Source: Chitinophaga pinensis (GTDB lineage: Bacteria > Pseudomonadota > Gammaproteobacteria > Burkholderiales > Burkholderiaceae_C). Taken from it: a stretch of DNA of 64,000 nucleotides. The notes under the pieces were generated by a model. The model did not search any database, was not told the DNA's origin, and saw only the letters and a list, made by a program, of their open reading frames with translations. This document shows, in pieces, positions 46,615 through 56,361 of the stretch. Made by a program: the position numbers and the translations under genes. Position 1 is the stretch's first letter, and every line of letters begins with the position of its first letter. The stretch covers positions 16,422 to 80,421 of the forward strand of contig CALPRQ020000015.1 of the NCBI GenBank assembly GCA_943326015.2, written 5' to 3'.

Positions 46615-48174
46615 ATGTCATTTCACCAATATAGCCGCAATCTGAAAATCGGCCAGCGACTCGCCCTGAGTTCAGCCTTGCTGCTGCTGCTGATCTGCGG
46701 CATGGCCCTGCTCGGCACGCTGTCCAACCTGCACCTGAACGACAAGACGCGCGTGATCTACGAGGCCAGGGCGGTTCCGGCGCAGCAGCTCGCGAGCCTG
46801 AACCAGCTGATCCAGCGCAACCGCATCCTGGTGATGGAAATGCTGCTGAGCCCGGACCGCAGCACGATCGAGACCAAGAGCGGGGAATTCGAGCGCAACC
46901 AGGCGACGATAGCCGGCCTGTGGCAGGCCTACATGGCGCTGCCGCAGGACGCGCAGGAAAAGGCCCTGGCGCAGAGCTTCGACCAACGCCAGCGGGCGCT
47001 GTTCGAGCAAGGCCTGGTGCCGGCCAACCAGGCCATGAGCAACGACCGCTATGACGATGCCTCCGATCTCTACATCCGGATGATCACCCCGCTCGCCCCG
47101 CAGGCGCAGCAACCCCTCGACCAGCTGATCCAGCTCAAGATCAAGCAGGCCGAAGAAGAGTTCCAGGCCTCGAACGCCAGCATGCAGACCGTCAACGGCA
47201 TCATCGGCATCACCGCGCTGAGCGCCTTGCTGCTGGGCATCTGGCTGTCCTGGATCGCGACCCGCTCGATCACGCGTCCGCTGGCCGAGGCGGTGCGCGT
47301 CGCCGATACGGTGGCCAGCGGCGACCTGACGGGCAAAATAGCGGTCACTGGCAAGGACGAGGCCGGCGCGATGCTGGCCGCGCTCAAGACCATGCACGAC
47401 AACCTGATCCGGATCGTGGCCCGGGTCAGGCATGGCAGCGAGGCGATTGCCAACGGGTCGAGGGAAATCTCGGAGAGCAGCGCCCTGCTGGCGGAACGCA
47501 CCGAGGAGCAGTCGATCGACCTCGAGCGCACGGCGGCGGCGATGAGCCAGATCACCAGTGCGGTCGACAGCAACGCGGAAAGCGCTCGCCAGGCCAGCGA
47601 ACTGGCCCGGCAGACCAGCCAGGCGGCCACCCATGGGGGCGAGGTCGTGGCCCAGGTCGTCTCCACCATGGAGCAGATCAGCCAGAGCAGCCGCCTGATC
47701 ACGGACATCACCGGCGTGATCGACAGCATCGCCTTCCAGACCAACATCCTGGCGCTCAATGCCGCGGTCGAGGCCGCGCGGGCCGGCGAGCAGGGCCGTG
47801 GCTTCGCGGTGGTGGCGACCGAGGTGCGCCAGCTGGCACAGCGCAGCGCCTCTGCCGCCCGGGAGATCAAGTCGCTGATCGCCGAAAGCGGCGAGCGCGT
47901 CAAGGCCGGCTCCGAGCTGGTCGCACAGGCCGGCACGAGCGTCAACGACATCGTGGGCCAGGTGCGCTCGCTGTCGGAACTGATCGAGAACATCTCGCGT
48001 GCCAGCCACGAACAGGCGTCCAACGTGTCCGAGATCGGCCAGTCGATCTCCAGCCTCGACAACATGACGCAGCGCAACGCCGCCCTGGTGGAGGAAAGTG
48101 CCGCCGCCGCCGACAGCCTCAGACAGCAGGCGACGCAGCTCGATGAAGTGGTTCGCATCTTCAAGATCGCCTGA
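46615..48174 (+). CDS. Methyl-accepting chemotaxis protein (four-helix-bundle sensor type)
   Basis: 519 residues. TM1 about 17-37, a helical periplasmic domain of about 155 residues fitting the 4HB_MCP type ([23 protein letters not shown]), TM2 about 193-213, HAMP ([24 protein letters not shown]) and the signalling domain. Ends VRIFKIA, so no CheR tether. Ligand unknown. Alone between flgN and flhB. Confidence 0.94.
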   Translation: MSFHQYSRNLKIGQRLALSSALLLLLICGMALLGTLSNLHLNDKTRVIYEARAVPAQQLASLNQLIQRNRILVMEMLLSPDRSTIETKSGEFERNQATIAGLWQAYMALPQDAQEKALAQSFDQRQRALFEQGLVPANQAMSNDRYDDASDLYIRMITPLAPQAQQPLDQLIQLKIKQAEEEFQASNASMQTVNGIIGITALSALLLGIWLSWIATRSITRPLAEAVRVADTVASGDLTGKIAVTGKDEAGAMLAALKTMHDNLIRIVARVRHGSEAIANGSREISESSALLAERTEEQSIDLERTAAAMSQITSAVDSNAESARQASELARQTSQAATHGGEVVAQVVSTMEQISQSSRLITDITGVIDSIAFQTNILALNAAVEAARAGEQGRGFAVVATEVRQLAQRSASAAREIKSLIAESGERVKAGSELVAQAGTSVNDIVGQVRSLSELIENISRASHEQASNVSEIGQSISSLDNMTQRNAALVEESAAAADSLRQQATQLDEVVRIFKIA

Positions 48175-48212
48175 GGCCTCCGGGAAGCCAAGCCGGTTCG
48201 GCAAAGCGCTAA

Positions 48213-48232
48213 AAAGACTGCATTTAGTCTTT
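48213..48232 (+). terminator. Possible terminator after the chemoreceptor gene
   Basis: AAAGACT (48213-48219), loop GCATTT, AGTCTTT (48226-48232), 39 bases after the stop codon. The 3' arm ends in three T's, giving a weak intrinsic terminator shape. Confidence 0.45.
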
Positions 48233-48293
48233 CTGCTTCGGATCTGCAAGCCGTCTGCCGGCGGCGATAATCCCTAACCTCCGGAGCTCCCAC

Positions 48294-49457
48294 TTGGCAG
48301 AAGACAGCGATCTAGAAAAAACCGAACCCGCCTCACCCAGACAGCTAGAAAAAGCGCGCGAACAGGGTGATGTGCCGCGGTCTCGCGAGCTCGCCACCTT
48401 CGCGGTACTGGCAGCGGCTGCGCTCGGCTTCTGGATCAGCGGCGAGGCCATGGCGCGCCAGCTCAAGCATCTGCTGCTGATGGGCCTGCAGTTCAAGCGC
48501 GAACAGCTGTTCGATCCGCAGCGGCTGAGCGTGGACTGGGGCCAGCAACTGTTCGACCTGCTGCTGGCCTTCCTGCCGCTGGCAGGCCTGCTGATGCTGG
48601 CCGCGCTGGCTTCACCGGTGCTGATCGGCGGCTGGCTGTTCAATGGCAAGGCGCTGGAGCCCAAGTTCAGCAAGCTCAACCCGCTGCAGGGGCTGGGCAA
48701 CATCGTCTCGCAGCGCTCGCTCAGTGAACTGCTCAAGGCGATCGCCAAGACCTTGCTGGTCGGCACCGTGGGCTGGCTCGTGATCCGCGGGCAACTCGAC
48801 GCCCTGCTCGCGCTCGCGAGCCAGACCCCGCGCGAGAGCACCGCCGCACATGTCCGGCTGCTGCTGACCTGCTTCATCGGGCTGGTGGCAGCACTGGCCC
48901 TGATCGCGCTGATCGATGGCCCCTACCAGATGTGGAGCTACGCGCGCAAGCTGATGATGACGCGCCAGCAGCTGCGCGACGAGGCCAAGGAGTCGGACGG
49001 CAACCCCGAGATCAAGGCCAAGATTCGCGCCCAGCAACGTGCGATGGCGCGCCGGCGCATGATGGCGCAGGTGCCCACGGCCGATGTCATCGTGACCAAC
49101 CCGACCCACTACGCGGTCGCACTGCAATATCCGGAAAACGGCAACCACGCGCCCAAGGTGGTGGCCAAGGGCGTCGACGAGGTCGCGCTGCGCATCCGCG
49201 AGCTGGGTGCCGCCAACGGCGTCGCGATCGTCGAGGCACCACCGCTGGCACGCGCGCTCTACCGCCACACCGAGCTCGATGACGAGATCCCGGCGTCGCT
49301 CTACACCGCCGTGGCCCAGGTACTGGCCTATGTGTTCCAGCTGCGGACCTACCGCAGCCAGGGCGGCGTCGAACCGATACGCCCGGAGCCGGTTGCACTG
49401 CCGGCCGGCTTCGACCCGCTCGAAGCAGCAGGGGCTGAGACCGGGGGCCGGGCATGA
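48294..49457 (+). CDS. flhB: Flagellar export switch protein FlhB
   Basis: 387 residues from a TTG (LAEDSDLEKTEPASPRQLEKAREQGDVPRSREL). Four TM segments, then the cytoplasmic domain with the autocleavage motif in VIVTNPTHYAVALQY. FlhB sets substrate specificity of export together with FliK. No ATG gives a conserved N-terminus, so TTG is favoured. Overlaps flhA by 4 bases. A GGCGATAA hexamer-like element about 28 bases upstream resembles a sigma-28 -10 box but lacks a good -35. Confidence 0.95.
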   Translation: MAEDSDLEKTEPASPRQLEKAREQGDVPRSRELATFAVLAAAALGFWISGEAMARQLKHLLLMGLQFKREQLFDPQRLSVDWGQQLFDLLLAFLPLAGLLMLAALASPVLIGGWLFNGKALEPKFSKLNPLQGLGNIVSQRSLSELLKAIAKTLLVGTVGWLVIRGQLDALLALASQTPRESTAAHVRLLLTCFIGLVAALALIALIDGPYQMWSYARKLMMTRQQLRDEAKESDGNPEIKAKIRAQQRAMARRRMMAQVPTADVIVTNPTHYAVALQYPENGNHAPKVVAKGVDEVALRIRELGAANGVAIVEAPPLARALYRHTELDDEIPASLYTAVAQVLAYVFQLRTYRSQGGVEPIRPEPVALPAGFDPLEAAGAETGGRA

Positions 49458-51526
49458 ACTGGCAGCTGATCCTGGGCCGCGTGAACGGCAAGGCACTGGC
49501 CGCCCCCATGCTGGTGGTGATGATGCTGGCGCTGATGGTGCTGCCGGTGCCGTCCTTCATCCTCGACATCTTCTTCAGCTTCAACATCGCGCTGTCGGTC
49601 ATGGTGCTGCTGACGGCGCTCTACACGGTGCGCCCGCTGGATTTCATGGCCTTCCCGGCCGTGCTGCTGATCACGACCATGCTGCGGCTGTCGCTCAACG
49701 TGGCTTCGACCCGGGTGGTGCTGACCAACGGCCACACCGGACCGGACGCAGCGGGCAAGGTGATCGAGGCCTTCGGCCACTTCCTGATCGGCGGCAACTA
49801 CCTGATCGGCGTGGTGGTGTTCGTGATCCTGACCGTGATCAACTTCGTCGTCGTGACCAAGGGCGCCGGGCGGATTGCCGAAGTCGGCGCGCGCTTTGCG
49901 CTCGACGCGATGCCGGGCAAGCAGATGGCGATCGACGCCGACCTCAACGCCGGACTGATCGGCGAGGCCGATGCGCGCAAGCGCCGCACCGAGGTGTCGC
50001 AGGAAGCCGAGTTCTACGGCGCGATGGACGGCGCGAGCAAATACGTGCGCGGCGACGCCGTCGCCGGCATCGTGGTCACCGTGGTCAACATGGTCGGCGG
50101 CCTGCTGGTCGGCATGTTGCAGCACGACCTGCCCTTCAACCGCGCGATCGAAACCTACACCCTGCTGGCCATCGGCGACGGGCTGGTAGCCCAGATCCCC
50201 TCGCTGATCATCTCGGTCGCCGCCGGCGCGGTGGTCTCGCGCGTGGCCAACGACCAGGACGTCGGCTCGCAGCTGATCAACCAGCTGTTCATGAAGCCGC
50301 AGGTGCTCTACATCACGGCGGGCATCATCGGCAGCATGGGCCTGATTCCGGGCATGCCGCACATGGCCTTCGGCCTGCTGGCGCTGCTGATCGGCGGCTG
50401 CGCCTATTACGTGCCGCAGCTGCTCGCGCGCGAGCAAGCCGCCGCCGAACCGGCACAGCAGGCCCCCTTGCCGGTGCCCGAGATGGAGGAAGCCAGCTGG
50501 CAGGACGTCAGCCCGATCCAGGCGCTGGGCCTGGAGGTCGGCTACCGGCTGATCAGCCTGGTCAACACCAGCCAGGACGGCGAATTGCTGCGCCGCATCA
50601 AGGGCATCCGCAAGAAGTTCGCGCAGGAAGTCGGCTTCCTGCCGCCGCCGGTACATATCCGGGACAATCTGGAACTGCCCCCATCAGGCTACCGCATCAC
50701 GCTCAAGGGCGTGGAAATCGGCAGCGGCGAATCGCATCCCGGCCAGTTCATGGCGATCAACCCCGGCATGGTGTCGGGCTCGTTGCCGGGCCAGCAGGTC
50801 ACCGACCCGGCGTTCGGGCTGCCGGCGATCTGGATCGATGCGCATCTGCGCGATCAAGCCCAGTCGATGGGCTACACGGTGGTCGATGCCGGCACCGTGG
50901 TGGCCACCCACCTCAACCACCTGCTGGCGCAGCATGCGGCCGAATTGCTGGGCCGCCAGGAGCTGCAGGCGCTGGTCGACCACCTCGGTAAGGAAAGCCC
51001 CAAGCTGCTGGAAGACCTGGTGCCCAAGCTGCTGCCGCTGTCGACGCTGCAGAAGGTGCTGCAGAATCTGCTGGCCGAGGGTGTGCACATACGCGACATG
51101 CAGACCATCATCGAGACCCTGATCGAGCAGGCCGCACTGAGCCAAGATGCCTACTACCTGACTGCTGCCACACGCGTCGCGCTGGGCCGCGCCATCGTGC
51201 AGGAAATCGCGCCGGGCAACCAGGAACTGCCCGTCATGACGCTGGACAACCGGCTGGAGCGGCTGCTGCTGCAGGCACTGCAGACCGGTGGCTCCGAAGG
51301 CGGCGGAATCGAACCCGGCCTGGCCGAGACGCTGGTCAACCAGACCGTGCAAGCCAGCCAACTGCAGGAGCAGATGGGCTACACCCCCGTGCTGCTGGTG
51401 CCGGCACCGCTGCGCGCCATGCTGGCACGTTTCCTGCGCCGCACCCTGCCCCAGCTCAAGGTGCTATCGCACGCCGAGCTGCCGGACAGCCGAACCATTA
51501 AAGTCACCCATCTCGTCGGAGCCTGA
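49454..51526 (+). CDS. flhA: Flagellar export gate protein FlhA
   Basis: 690 residues, normal length. Eight-TM N-terminal half with the FHIPEP signatures (LRLSLNVASTRVVL; GRIAEVGARFALDAMPGKQMAIDADLNAG) and the four-domain cytoplasmic half. Pathway for export, proton driven. Between flhB and flhF. Confidence 0.97.
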   Translation: MNWQLILGRVNGKALAAPMLVVMMLALMVLPVPSFILDIFFSFNIALSVMVLLTALYTVRPLDFMAFPAVLLITTMLRLSLNVASTRVVLTNGHTGPDAAGKVIEAFGHFLIGGNYLIGVVVFVILTVINFVVVTKGAGRIAEVGARFALDAMPGKQMAIDADLNAGLIGEADARKRRTEVSQEAEFYGAMDGASKYVRGDAVAGIVVTVVNMVGGLLVGMLQHDLPFNRAIETYTLLAIGDGLVAQIPSLIISVAAGAVVSRVANDQDVGSQLINQLFMKPQVLYITAGIIGSMGLIPGMPHMAFGLLALLIGGCAYYVPQLLAREQAAAEPAQQAPLPVPEMEEASWQDVSPIQALGLEVGYRLISLVNTSQDGELLRRIKGIRKKFAQEVGFLPPPVHIRDNLELPPSGYRITLKGVEIGSGESHPGQFMAINPGMVSGSLPGQQVTDPAFGLPAIWIDAHLRDQAQSMGYTVVDAGTVVATHLNHLLAQHAAELLGRQELQALVDHLGKESPKLLEDLVPKLLPLSTLQKVLQNLLAEGVHIRDMQTIIETLIEQAALSQDAYYLTAATRVALGRAIVQEIAPGNQELPVMTLDNRLERLLLQALQTGGSEGGGIEPGLAETLVNQTVQASQLQEQMGYTPVLLVPAPLRAMLARFLRRTLPQLKVLSHAELPDSRTIKVTHLVGA

Positions 51527-51528
51527 AC

Positions 51529-52734
51529 ATGAAGGTTCACCGTTTTATCGCCAATAGCGCGCGCGAAGCCCTGAGCCTGGTGCGCGAAGCCCTCGGTCCC
51601 GAGGCCATGATCCTGGCCAACCGCAGCACGGAGGCAGGAATAGAAATCCTGGCCTGCAGTGAACGGGACTACACCTCGGTCCTCGATCAGTACCAGGATG
51701 ACGATGCCAGCCCGGCACTGCTGGCGCCGACTCCGCCGCCGATCCAGGCGCCCGACCCCGGCATCAACGTGGTGATGGAGGAGATCCGGGCCATGCGCGA
51801 GGCGCTGGCCAAGCAGATGAACGATCTGTCCTGGTCGAGCCAGCAGTCGAAGAATCCGCTCAAGACGGCGATGCTCAAGCATCTGCTGAGCCTGGGTCTG
51901 AGCCCCAGCCTGACGCGCTACCTGACCGAGAACGCCCCGAACGACGGGGACCTCGAGCAGGCCCTCGAATGGGCCAAGGGCATCCTGACGCGCAACGTCA
52001 GCGTGCTGCAGGACGAGGACAGCTTCCTGGACGAAGGCGGCGTCTTCGCGCTGATCGGGCCGACCGGGGTCGGCAAGACAACGACCACCGCCAAGCTCGC
52101 GGCGCGCTATGTCATGCGCCATGGTCCCGGCAAGCTGGCCCTGATCACGACCGACGGCTACCGGATCGGCGCGCACGAGCAGCTGCGCATCTACGGCAAG
52201 ATCATGGGCGTGATGGTGCATTCGGTCAAGGACGAGGTGGACCTGAGCCTGGCGCTCGACGAACTCGCCACCAAGCACACGGTGCTGATCGACACCGTCG
52301 GCATGAGCCAGCGCGACCAGATGGTGACCGAGCAGATCGCGATGCTCTCGCGCGCCCGGATGCCGGTCAAGCGCCTGCTCTGCCTCAACACCACCAGCAC
52401 GATCGAGACCTTGAACGAGGTGGTCCATGCCTACCGGGGCTCGGGCCTGGAGGGCGTGATCCTGACCAAGCTTGACGAGGCAGTCACGATCAGCAATGCG
52501 CTCGACGTGGTGATCAGGCAGAAATTGCGTCTGTTCTTCCTGGGCACCGGACAGCGCGTGCCCGAGGACCTGCAGGTCGCAAAGGCACAAGCCCTGATCC
52601 AGCAGGCCTTCGAGCTACAGAACGGCCAGGGCAGCCAAAGCAGCAAGCATTACGAGGACAGCGAACTGCCGGCACTGATGAGCACCGATGCCGTGCGCAA
52701 CGACACCAGCGTGCAGGGGATCCAAATTGCTTGA
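51529..52734 (+). CDS. flhF: Flagellar placement GTPase FlhF
   Basis: 401 residues of SRP-GTPase type: B domain, N domain, then G domain with P-loop GPTGVGKTTTTAKL (about 181-194), DTVGMSQRD and the TKLDEA motif. FlhF decides flagellum position, usually a pole. Overlaps the flhG-like gene by 8 bases. Confidence 0.95.
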   Translation: MKVHRFIANSAREALSLVREALGPEAMILANRSTEAGIEILACSERDYTSVLDQYQDDDASPALLAPTPPPIQAPDPGINVVMEEIRAMREALAKQMNDLSWSSQQSKNPLKTAMLKHLLSLGLSPSLTRYLTENAPNDGDLEQALEWAKGILTRNVSVLQDEDSFLDEGGVFALIGPTGVGKTTTTAKLAARYVMRHGPGKLALITTDGYRIGAHEQLRIYGKIMGVMVHSVKDEVDLSLALDELATKHTVLIDTVGMSQRDQMVTEQIAMLSRARMPVKRLLCLNTTSTIETLNEVVHAYRGSGLEGVILTKLDEAVTISNALDVVIRQKLRLFFLGTGQRVPEDLQVAKAQALIQQAFELQNGQGSQSSKHYEDSELPALMSTDAVRNDTSVQGIQIA

Positions 52735-53554
52735 CCTGTCCAATGACCAGGCCGCTGGCCTGCGCCGCATCCTGGGCGCGCGCAAGTCGCGCTACCTGAG
52801 TGTGCTGACGGCGATCGAGCCGGCCCAGAAGAACGTCGTGCTGCTCAACCTGGCCGCCGCGCTGGTGCGCGCAGGCAACGAGGTGCAGCTGCTCGATGCC
52901 AGCCTGAGCGCCGACGGCATCGCCTACTGCGCCGCCCAGCTGCCGACGCCTTCGCTCTGGCAGCTGGCCTGCCGCCAGGGCGATGCGCAACAGGCGGTGC
53001 AGCCGCATGGCCCGGGTGTGCGGATCGCCCGTCTGAGCCATCGCCCGCTCAGCGAGCAGCTGACCAGCCCGGACGATACGACCCGGCTGTCGCAGCAGCT
53101 GCAGGCGCTGAGCCCGGCCGGTCACTTCTGTCTGGTCGACACCGACCTGCAGCGCGACAACCCCTTCGTCCTGCCCGAGCTGGCACAGGGCGAAATGGTG
53201 GTGCTGACCTCCATTACGGCAGCCTCGATCAAGCATGCCTACGCCCAGATCAAGGCCCTGCATGGGCAGCTGGGGCGGCGCCAGTTCCTGCTGATGGTGG
53301 TGGGCGCCACGCTGGTACAGGCCGAGAAGATCCAGCAGAACATCGCGCAGGCGGCCAACCAGTACCTGGCCGTGCCGGTGCGCTTCCTCGGCAACATCCC
53401 GAGCGATGAACATCTGGGGCGCGCGCTGCAGCTGGGGCGGCCGGTGGTCGAGGCCTTTCCGATGGCGAGCGCCTCGGTGGCCTTGCGCGAGGTGGCGGCA
53501 CGGCTCCTCAACCTGGGCCAGCCGCTGTCGCCGGTGACCATGCGGGAGCGCTGA
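52727..53554 (+). CDS. flhG: FlhG/FleN-like protein without ATPase P-loop
   Basis: 275 residues from a TTG (LLDLSNDQAAGLRRILGARK) preceded by an AGGGGAT ribosome binding site. The N-terminal DQAxxLR helix that in FlhG stimulates the FlhF GTPase is intact. The expected deviant Walker A (KGGVGKT) is replaced by a segment reading TAIEPAQKNVVLLNLAAAL, so ATP binding is probably lost. The MinD-like C-terminal half is kept (FLGNIPSDEHLGRALQLGRPV). Position between flhF and fliA supports the identity. Symbol by homology and context. Confidence 0.85.
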   Translation: MLDLSNDQAAGLRRILGARKSRYLSVLTAIEPAQKNVVLLNLAAALVRAGNEVQLLDASLSADGIAYCAAQLPTPSLWQLACRQGDAQQAVQPHGPGVRIARLSHRPLSEQLTSPDDTTRLSQQLQALSPAGHFCLVDTDLQRDNPFVLPELAQGEMVVLTSITAASIKHAYAQIKALHGQLGRRQFLLMVVGATLVQAEKIQQNIAQAANQYLAVPVRFLGNIPSDEHLGRALQLGRPVVEAFPMASASVALREVAARLLNLGQPLSPVTMRER

Positions 53555-53557
53555 GCC

Positions 53558-54295
53558 ATGTACGACGCCAAGGGCCGGGCCCCCAGGGACCGGGTGATCG
53601 AGCAGCATATCCCGCTGGTCAAGAAGCTGGCCTACCAGCTCAAGGCCAGGCTGCCGGCCAACGTCGAGGTCGATGACCTGATCCAGGCCGGAACGATAGG
53701 CCTGCTCGACGCCATGAGTCGCTATGAGGTGACCCAGACCGCCCAGTTCGAAACCTATGCGGTGCAGCGCATCCGCGGCGCCATGCTCGATGAGCTGCGC
53801 AGCCAGGACTGGCTGCCGCGCAGCGTGCGCCAGAACATGCGACAGATCGAGGCCGCACTGAACGAGCTGCAACAGGAGTTGCTGCGCGCGCCGAGCGAAG
53901 CCGAGATCGCCACCAAACTCCAGCTCACGCTGGCCGACTACCAGCAGAAACTCAGCGATGGCGCCGGCCACCAGCTGATCTATTTCGACGACTTCAAGTC
54001 GGGCAGCGACGACAGCAGCGACCATTTTCTCGACCGGCATTGCCAGGACAGCTCGCAGGACCCGCTGCAGGCCCTGCTGCAGGACGGCTTTCGCACGGCG
54101 CTGATCGAGGCCATCGATGCCCTGCCCGAGCGCGAGAAGCTGCTGATGGGGTTGTACTATGAGCAGGAGCTCAACCTGAAGGAAATCGGCGCCGTGCTCG
54201 GTGTGACCGAGTCGCGCGTTTCACAACTACACAGCCAGGCGGTGGCCCGGCTACGCAACCACTTGAGGAGACAGGAATGGACTGGGGAAGTTTAG
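53558..54295 (+). CDS. fliA: Flagellar sigma factor FliA (sigma-28)
   Basis: 245 residues. Region 2 (AYQLKARLPANVEVDDLIQAGTIGLLDAM) and region 4 (LPEREKLLMGLYYEQELNLKEIGAVLGVTESRVSQLHSQA) are clear. Directs transcription of late flagellar genes from the promoters marked upstream of fliC, flgK and flgM. Overlaps motC by 19 bases. Confidence 0.97.
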   Translation: MYDAKGRAPRDRVIEQHIPLVKKLAYQLKARLPANVEVDDLIQAGTIGLLDAMSRYEVTQTAQFETYAVQRIRGAMLDELRSQDWLPRSVRQNMRQIEAALNELQQELLRAPSEAEIATKLQLTLADYQQKLSDGAGHQLIYFDDFKSGSDDSSDHFLDRHCQDSSQDPLQALLQDGFRTALIEAIDALPEREKLLMGLYYEQELNLKEIGAVLGVTESRVSQLHSQAVARLRNHLRRQEWTGEV

Positions 54296-55026
54296 CCGGC
54301 CTGGTGCTGGCATTGGCGGCGATCGCGGGTGGTCAGTGGGTCGAGGGCGGCCAGCTCGGCGCCCTGGTCCAGCCGGCGGCACTGGTGATCGTGCTGGGTG
54401 GCACGATGGGCGCCGTGCTGCTGCAGAACGGCATGGATACGCTGTGGCATGGCCTGCGCCTGGTAGGCAAGGCTTTCGCGCCGCAACCTCCCTTTCACGA
54501 TGCCTTGATCGCCTCCATCCGGAACTGGAGCAAGACCGCCAGAGCCGACGGCTTCCTGCGACTCGAGGGCCAACTCAGCAGCCAGCGCGACCCTTTCGTC
54601 GCCAAGGGCATGCGCATGGTGATCGACAACGTCGATGCCGAGACCCTGGGCTCCATCCTCCATACCGACATCGACAGCTACGAGCAGTGGGAACGGCAAT
54701 CGATCCGGGTCTGGGAAGCGGCCGGCGGCTACGCACCGACCATCGGCATCCTGGGCGCCGTGCTGGGATTGATGCGGGTGATGGACAACCTGGGCGAGCC
54801 GGCCATGCTGGGCAGCGGCATCGCGGTGGCCTTCGTCGCCACGGTCTATGGCGTGGGACTGGCCAACCTGGTCTTCCTGCCCATTGCCAACAAGCTCAAG
54901 AAGCAACTGGCACTGGAACTGCTCAAGCGCACGATGCTGGCCGAAGCACTCGTCAGCATCGCATCGGGTGAAAACTCGAGCGTGATCGAGGAGCGCATGA
55001 ACAGCCACTGGCAACAGGGCCGCTGA
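54277..55026 (+). CDS. motC: Second flagellar stator subunit MotC (MotA family)
   Basis: 249 residues, MotA/PomA-type, shorter than motA here (286). N-terminal TM pair, cytoplasmic domain and C-terminal TM pair (AAGGYAPTIGILGAVLGLMRVMDNL). Start overlaps fliA by 19 bases and is preceded by GAGGAGA. Forms a second stator with MotD. Confidence 0.94.
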   Translation: MDWGSLAGLVLALAAIAGGQWVEGGQLGALVQPAALVIVLGGTMGAVLLQNGMDTLWHGLRLVGKAFAPQPPFHDALIASIRNWSKTARADGFLRLEGQLSSQRDPFVAKGMRMVIDNVDAETLGSILHTDIDSYEQWERQSIRVWEAAGGYAPTIGILGAVLGLMRVMDNLGEPAMLGSGIAVAFVATVYGVGLANLVFLPIANKLKKQLALELLKRTMLAEALVSIASGENSSVIEERMNSHWQQGR

Positions 55027-55027
55027 G

Positions 55028-55789
55028 ATGAACCGCCCGCGACTCAGGAGAAATCGGCGCCACGACGACGATACCGACTCGGCCGACCGCTGGCTGGTGT
55101 CCTATGCCGACTTCATCACGCTGCTGTTCGCCTTTTTCGTCGTGATGTACGCGCTCTCGCTGCAAGGCGGCCAGTACCAGGACCTGTCGGATTCGTTCGA
55201 GCAGGCGACCAGCAAGACGAAGGCGCAGGCCAAGGCCGAGCCCGGCAAGGCCGGCTCTGATGCCGCCTTGCAGACCGATTCGCACCCCGCCAGCGACGAG
55301 ATGCAGCAGATCGCCGAGCAACTGGCCAAGCGCCTGTCGGTCACGTTCCAGCAAGGGGCCGCCCAGGTTCGGCACCTGCCCGATGCCATTCACATCGAAT
55401 TCGATGCCGGCATCCTGTTTCCCCCGGCCGAGGCCAACCTGAGTCCGGGCGCCCTGAAAGCCTTGCGCTCCGTCGCCGACGTGCTCAAGACCTACCCGCT
55501 GCACACGATCCAGGTCATCGGGCATACCGACACGCTCGACATCCGTTCGCTGCAATTTCCGTCGAACTGGGAACTGTCGGCGGCGCGGGCCAGCAGCGTG
55601 GTGCGACTGTTCGTCGATTCCGGGATCAATGACCGGCGCCTGGCGGCGATCGGTCGTGGCGCGACCCAGCCGGTCGCGAGCAACGCCAGCGCCGAGGGCA
55701 GGCTGCGCAACCGCCGCGTCGAGATCCAGATCCTGCCAACCACCGACACGCCGACCGCGGCAGCAGCCAGCCCCGCCACGAAGCGGTGA
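55028..55789 (+). CDS. motD: Second flagellar stator subunit MotD (MotB family)
   Basis: 253 residues: basic N-terminus, TM helix with ion-carrying Asp28 (SYADFITLLFAFFVVMYAL), and an OmpA-like domain (VIGHTDTLDIR ... NWELSAARASSVVRLF). Starts 1 base after motC. In other bacteria MotCD supports motility under high load or on surfaces. Confidence 0.95.
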   Translation: MNRPRLRRNRRHDDDTDSADRWLVSYADFITLLFAFFVVMYALSLQGGQYQDLSDSFEQATSKTKAQAKAEPGKAGSDAALQTDSHPASDEMQQIAEQLAKRLSVTFQQGAAQVRHLPDAIHIEFDAGILFPPAEANLSPGALKALRSVADVLKTYPLHTIQVIGHTDTLDIRSLQFPSNWELSAARASSVVRLFVDSGINDRRLAAIGRGATQPVASNASAEGRLRNRRVEIQILPTTDTPTAAAASPATKR

Positions 55790-56361
55790 CTCGCATGCGC
55801 TACCATCCCGGTTGCAACATGATCAAGCCAGCTGCCCCCCACCCTGCCCCATCCACCCCGACGCTGCGCCGGCGCATGGCCTGCTGGCTCTACGAAGGCG
55901 TGCTGCTGTTTGGCGTCGTCTTCGTCGCCGGCCTGCTGTTCGGCCTCGTCACGCAGACCCGCCACGCGCTGCAGAATCGCCCCGAGCAGCAGGGATTCAT
56001 CTTCCTGGTGCTGGGCATCTACTTCTCGTGGTTCTGGCGCCATGGCCAGACGCTGCCGATGCGGACCTGGCATATCCGCCTGCTGGGTCCGGACGGTCTG
56101 CCGCCAGCGACAGGGCGCGCCTTGTTGCGCTACCTGCTGAGCTGGCTCTGGTTCCTGCCGCCGCTGGCCGCCGCTGCGCTGCTGCGGCTGCAGGGTGCCG
56201 AGCTGATGGCGCTGGTACTGGCCTGGGTCGGGTTCTGGGCGCTGCTGTCCTTCCTGCATCCGCGGCGCCAGTTCTGGCACGATGCCTGGGCCGGCACCGA
56301 ACTGGTTTTCGAACCGATCCAGCCGGCTGAACCGCTCCGGAAGACCAGGAAAAAACGCTGA
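55786..56361 (+). CDS. RDD family membrane protein
   Basis: 191 residues from a GTG overlapping the motD stop; ATG codons at 55795 and 55819 are alternatives. Three or more TM helices and the RDD pattern (RMACWLYEGVLLFGVVFVAG; SWFWRHGQTLPMRTWHIRLLG). RDD proteins are poorly characterised inner membrane proteins. It is tightly packed between motD and a LOG-family gene, but a flagellar role is not shown. Confidence 0.82.
   Translation: MTRMRYHPGCNMIKPAAPHPAPSTPTLRRRMACWLYEGVLLFGVVFVAGLLFGLVTQTRHALQNRPEQQGFIFLVLGIYFSWFWRHGQTLPMRTWHIRLLGPDGLPPATGRALLRYLLSWLWFLPPLAAAALLRLQGAELMALVLAWVGFWALLSFLHPRRQFWHDAWAGTELVFEPIQPAEPLRKTRKKR

Noticed and set aside
48240..48275. Possible sigma-28 promoter before flhB based on GGCGATAA
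   Set aside because: The -10-like box is fair, but the sequence 11 bases upstream (CTGCAAGC) is a poor -35; flhB is also normally an early gene.
49207..50991. A 594-codon plus-strand frame inside flhB and flhA
   Set aside because: Out-of-frame shadow of FlhB/FlhA with Arg/Gly/Ala-rich composition; FlhA in the other frame is fully conserved.
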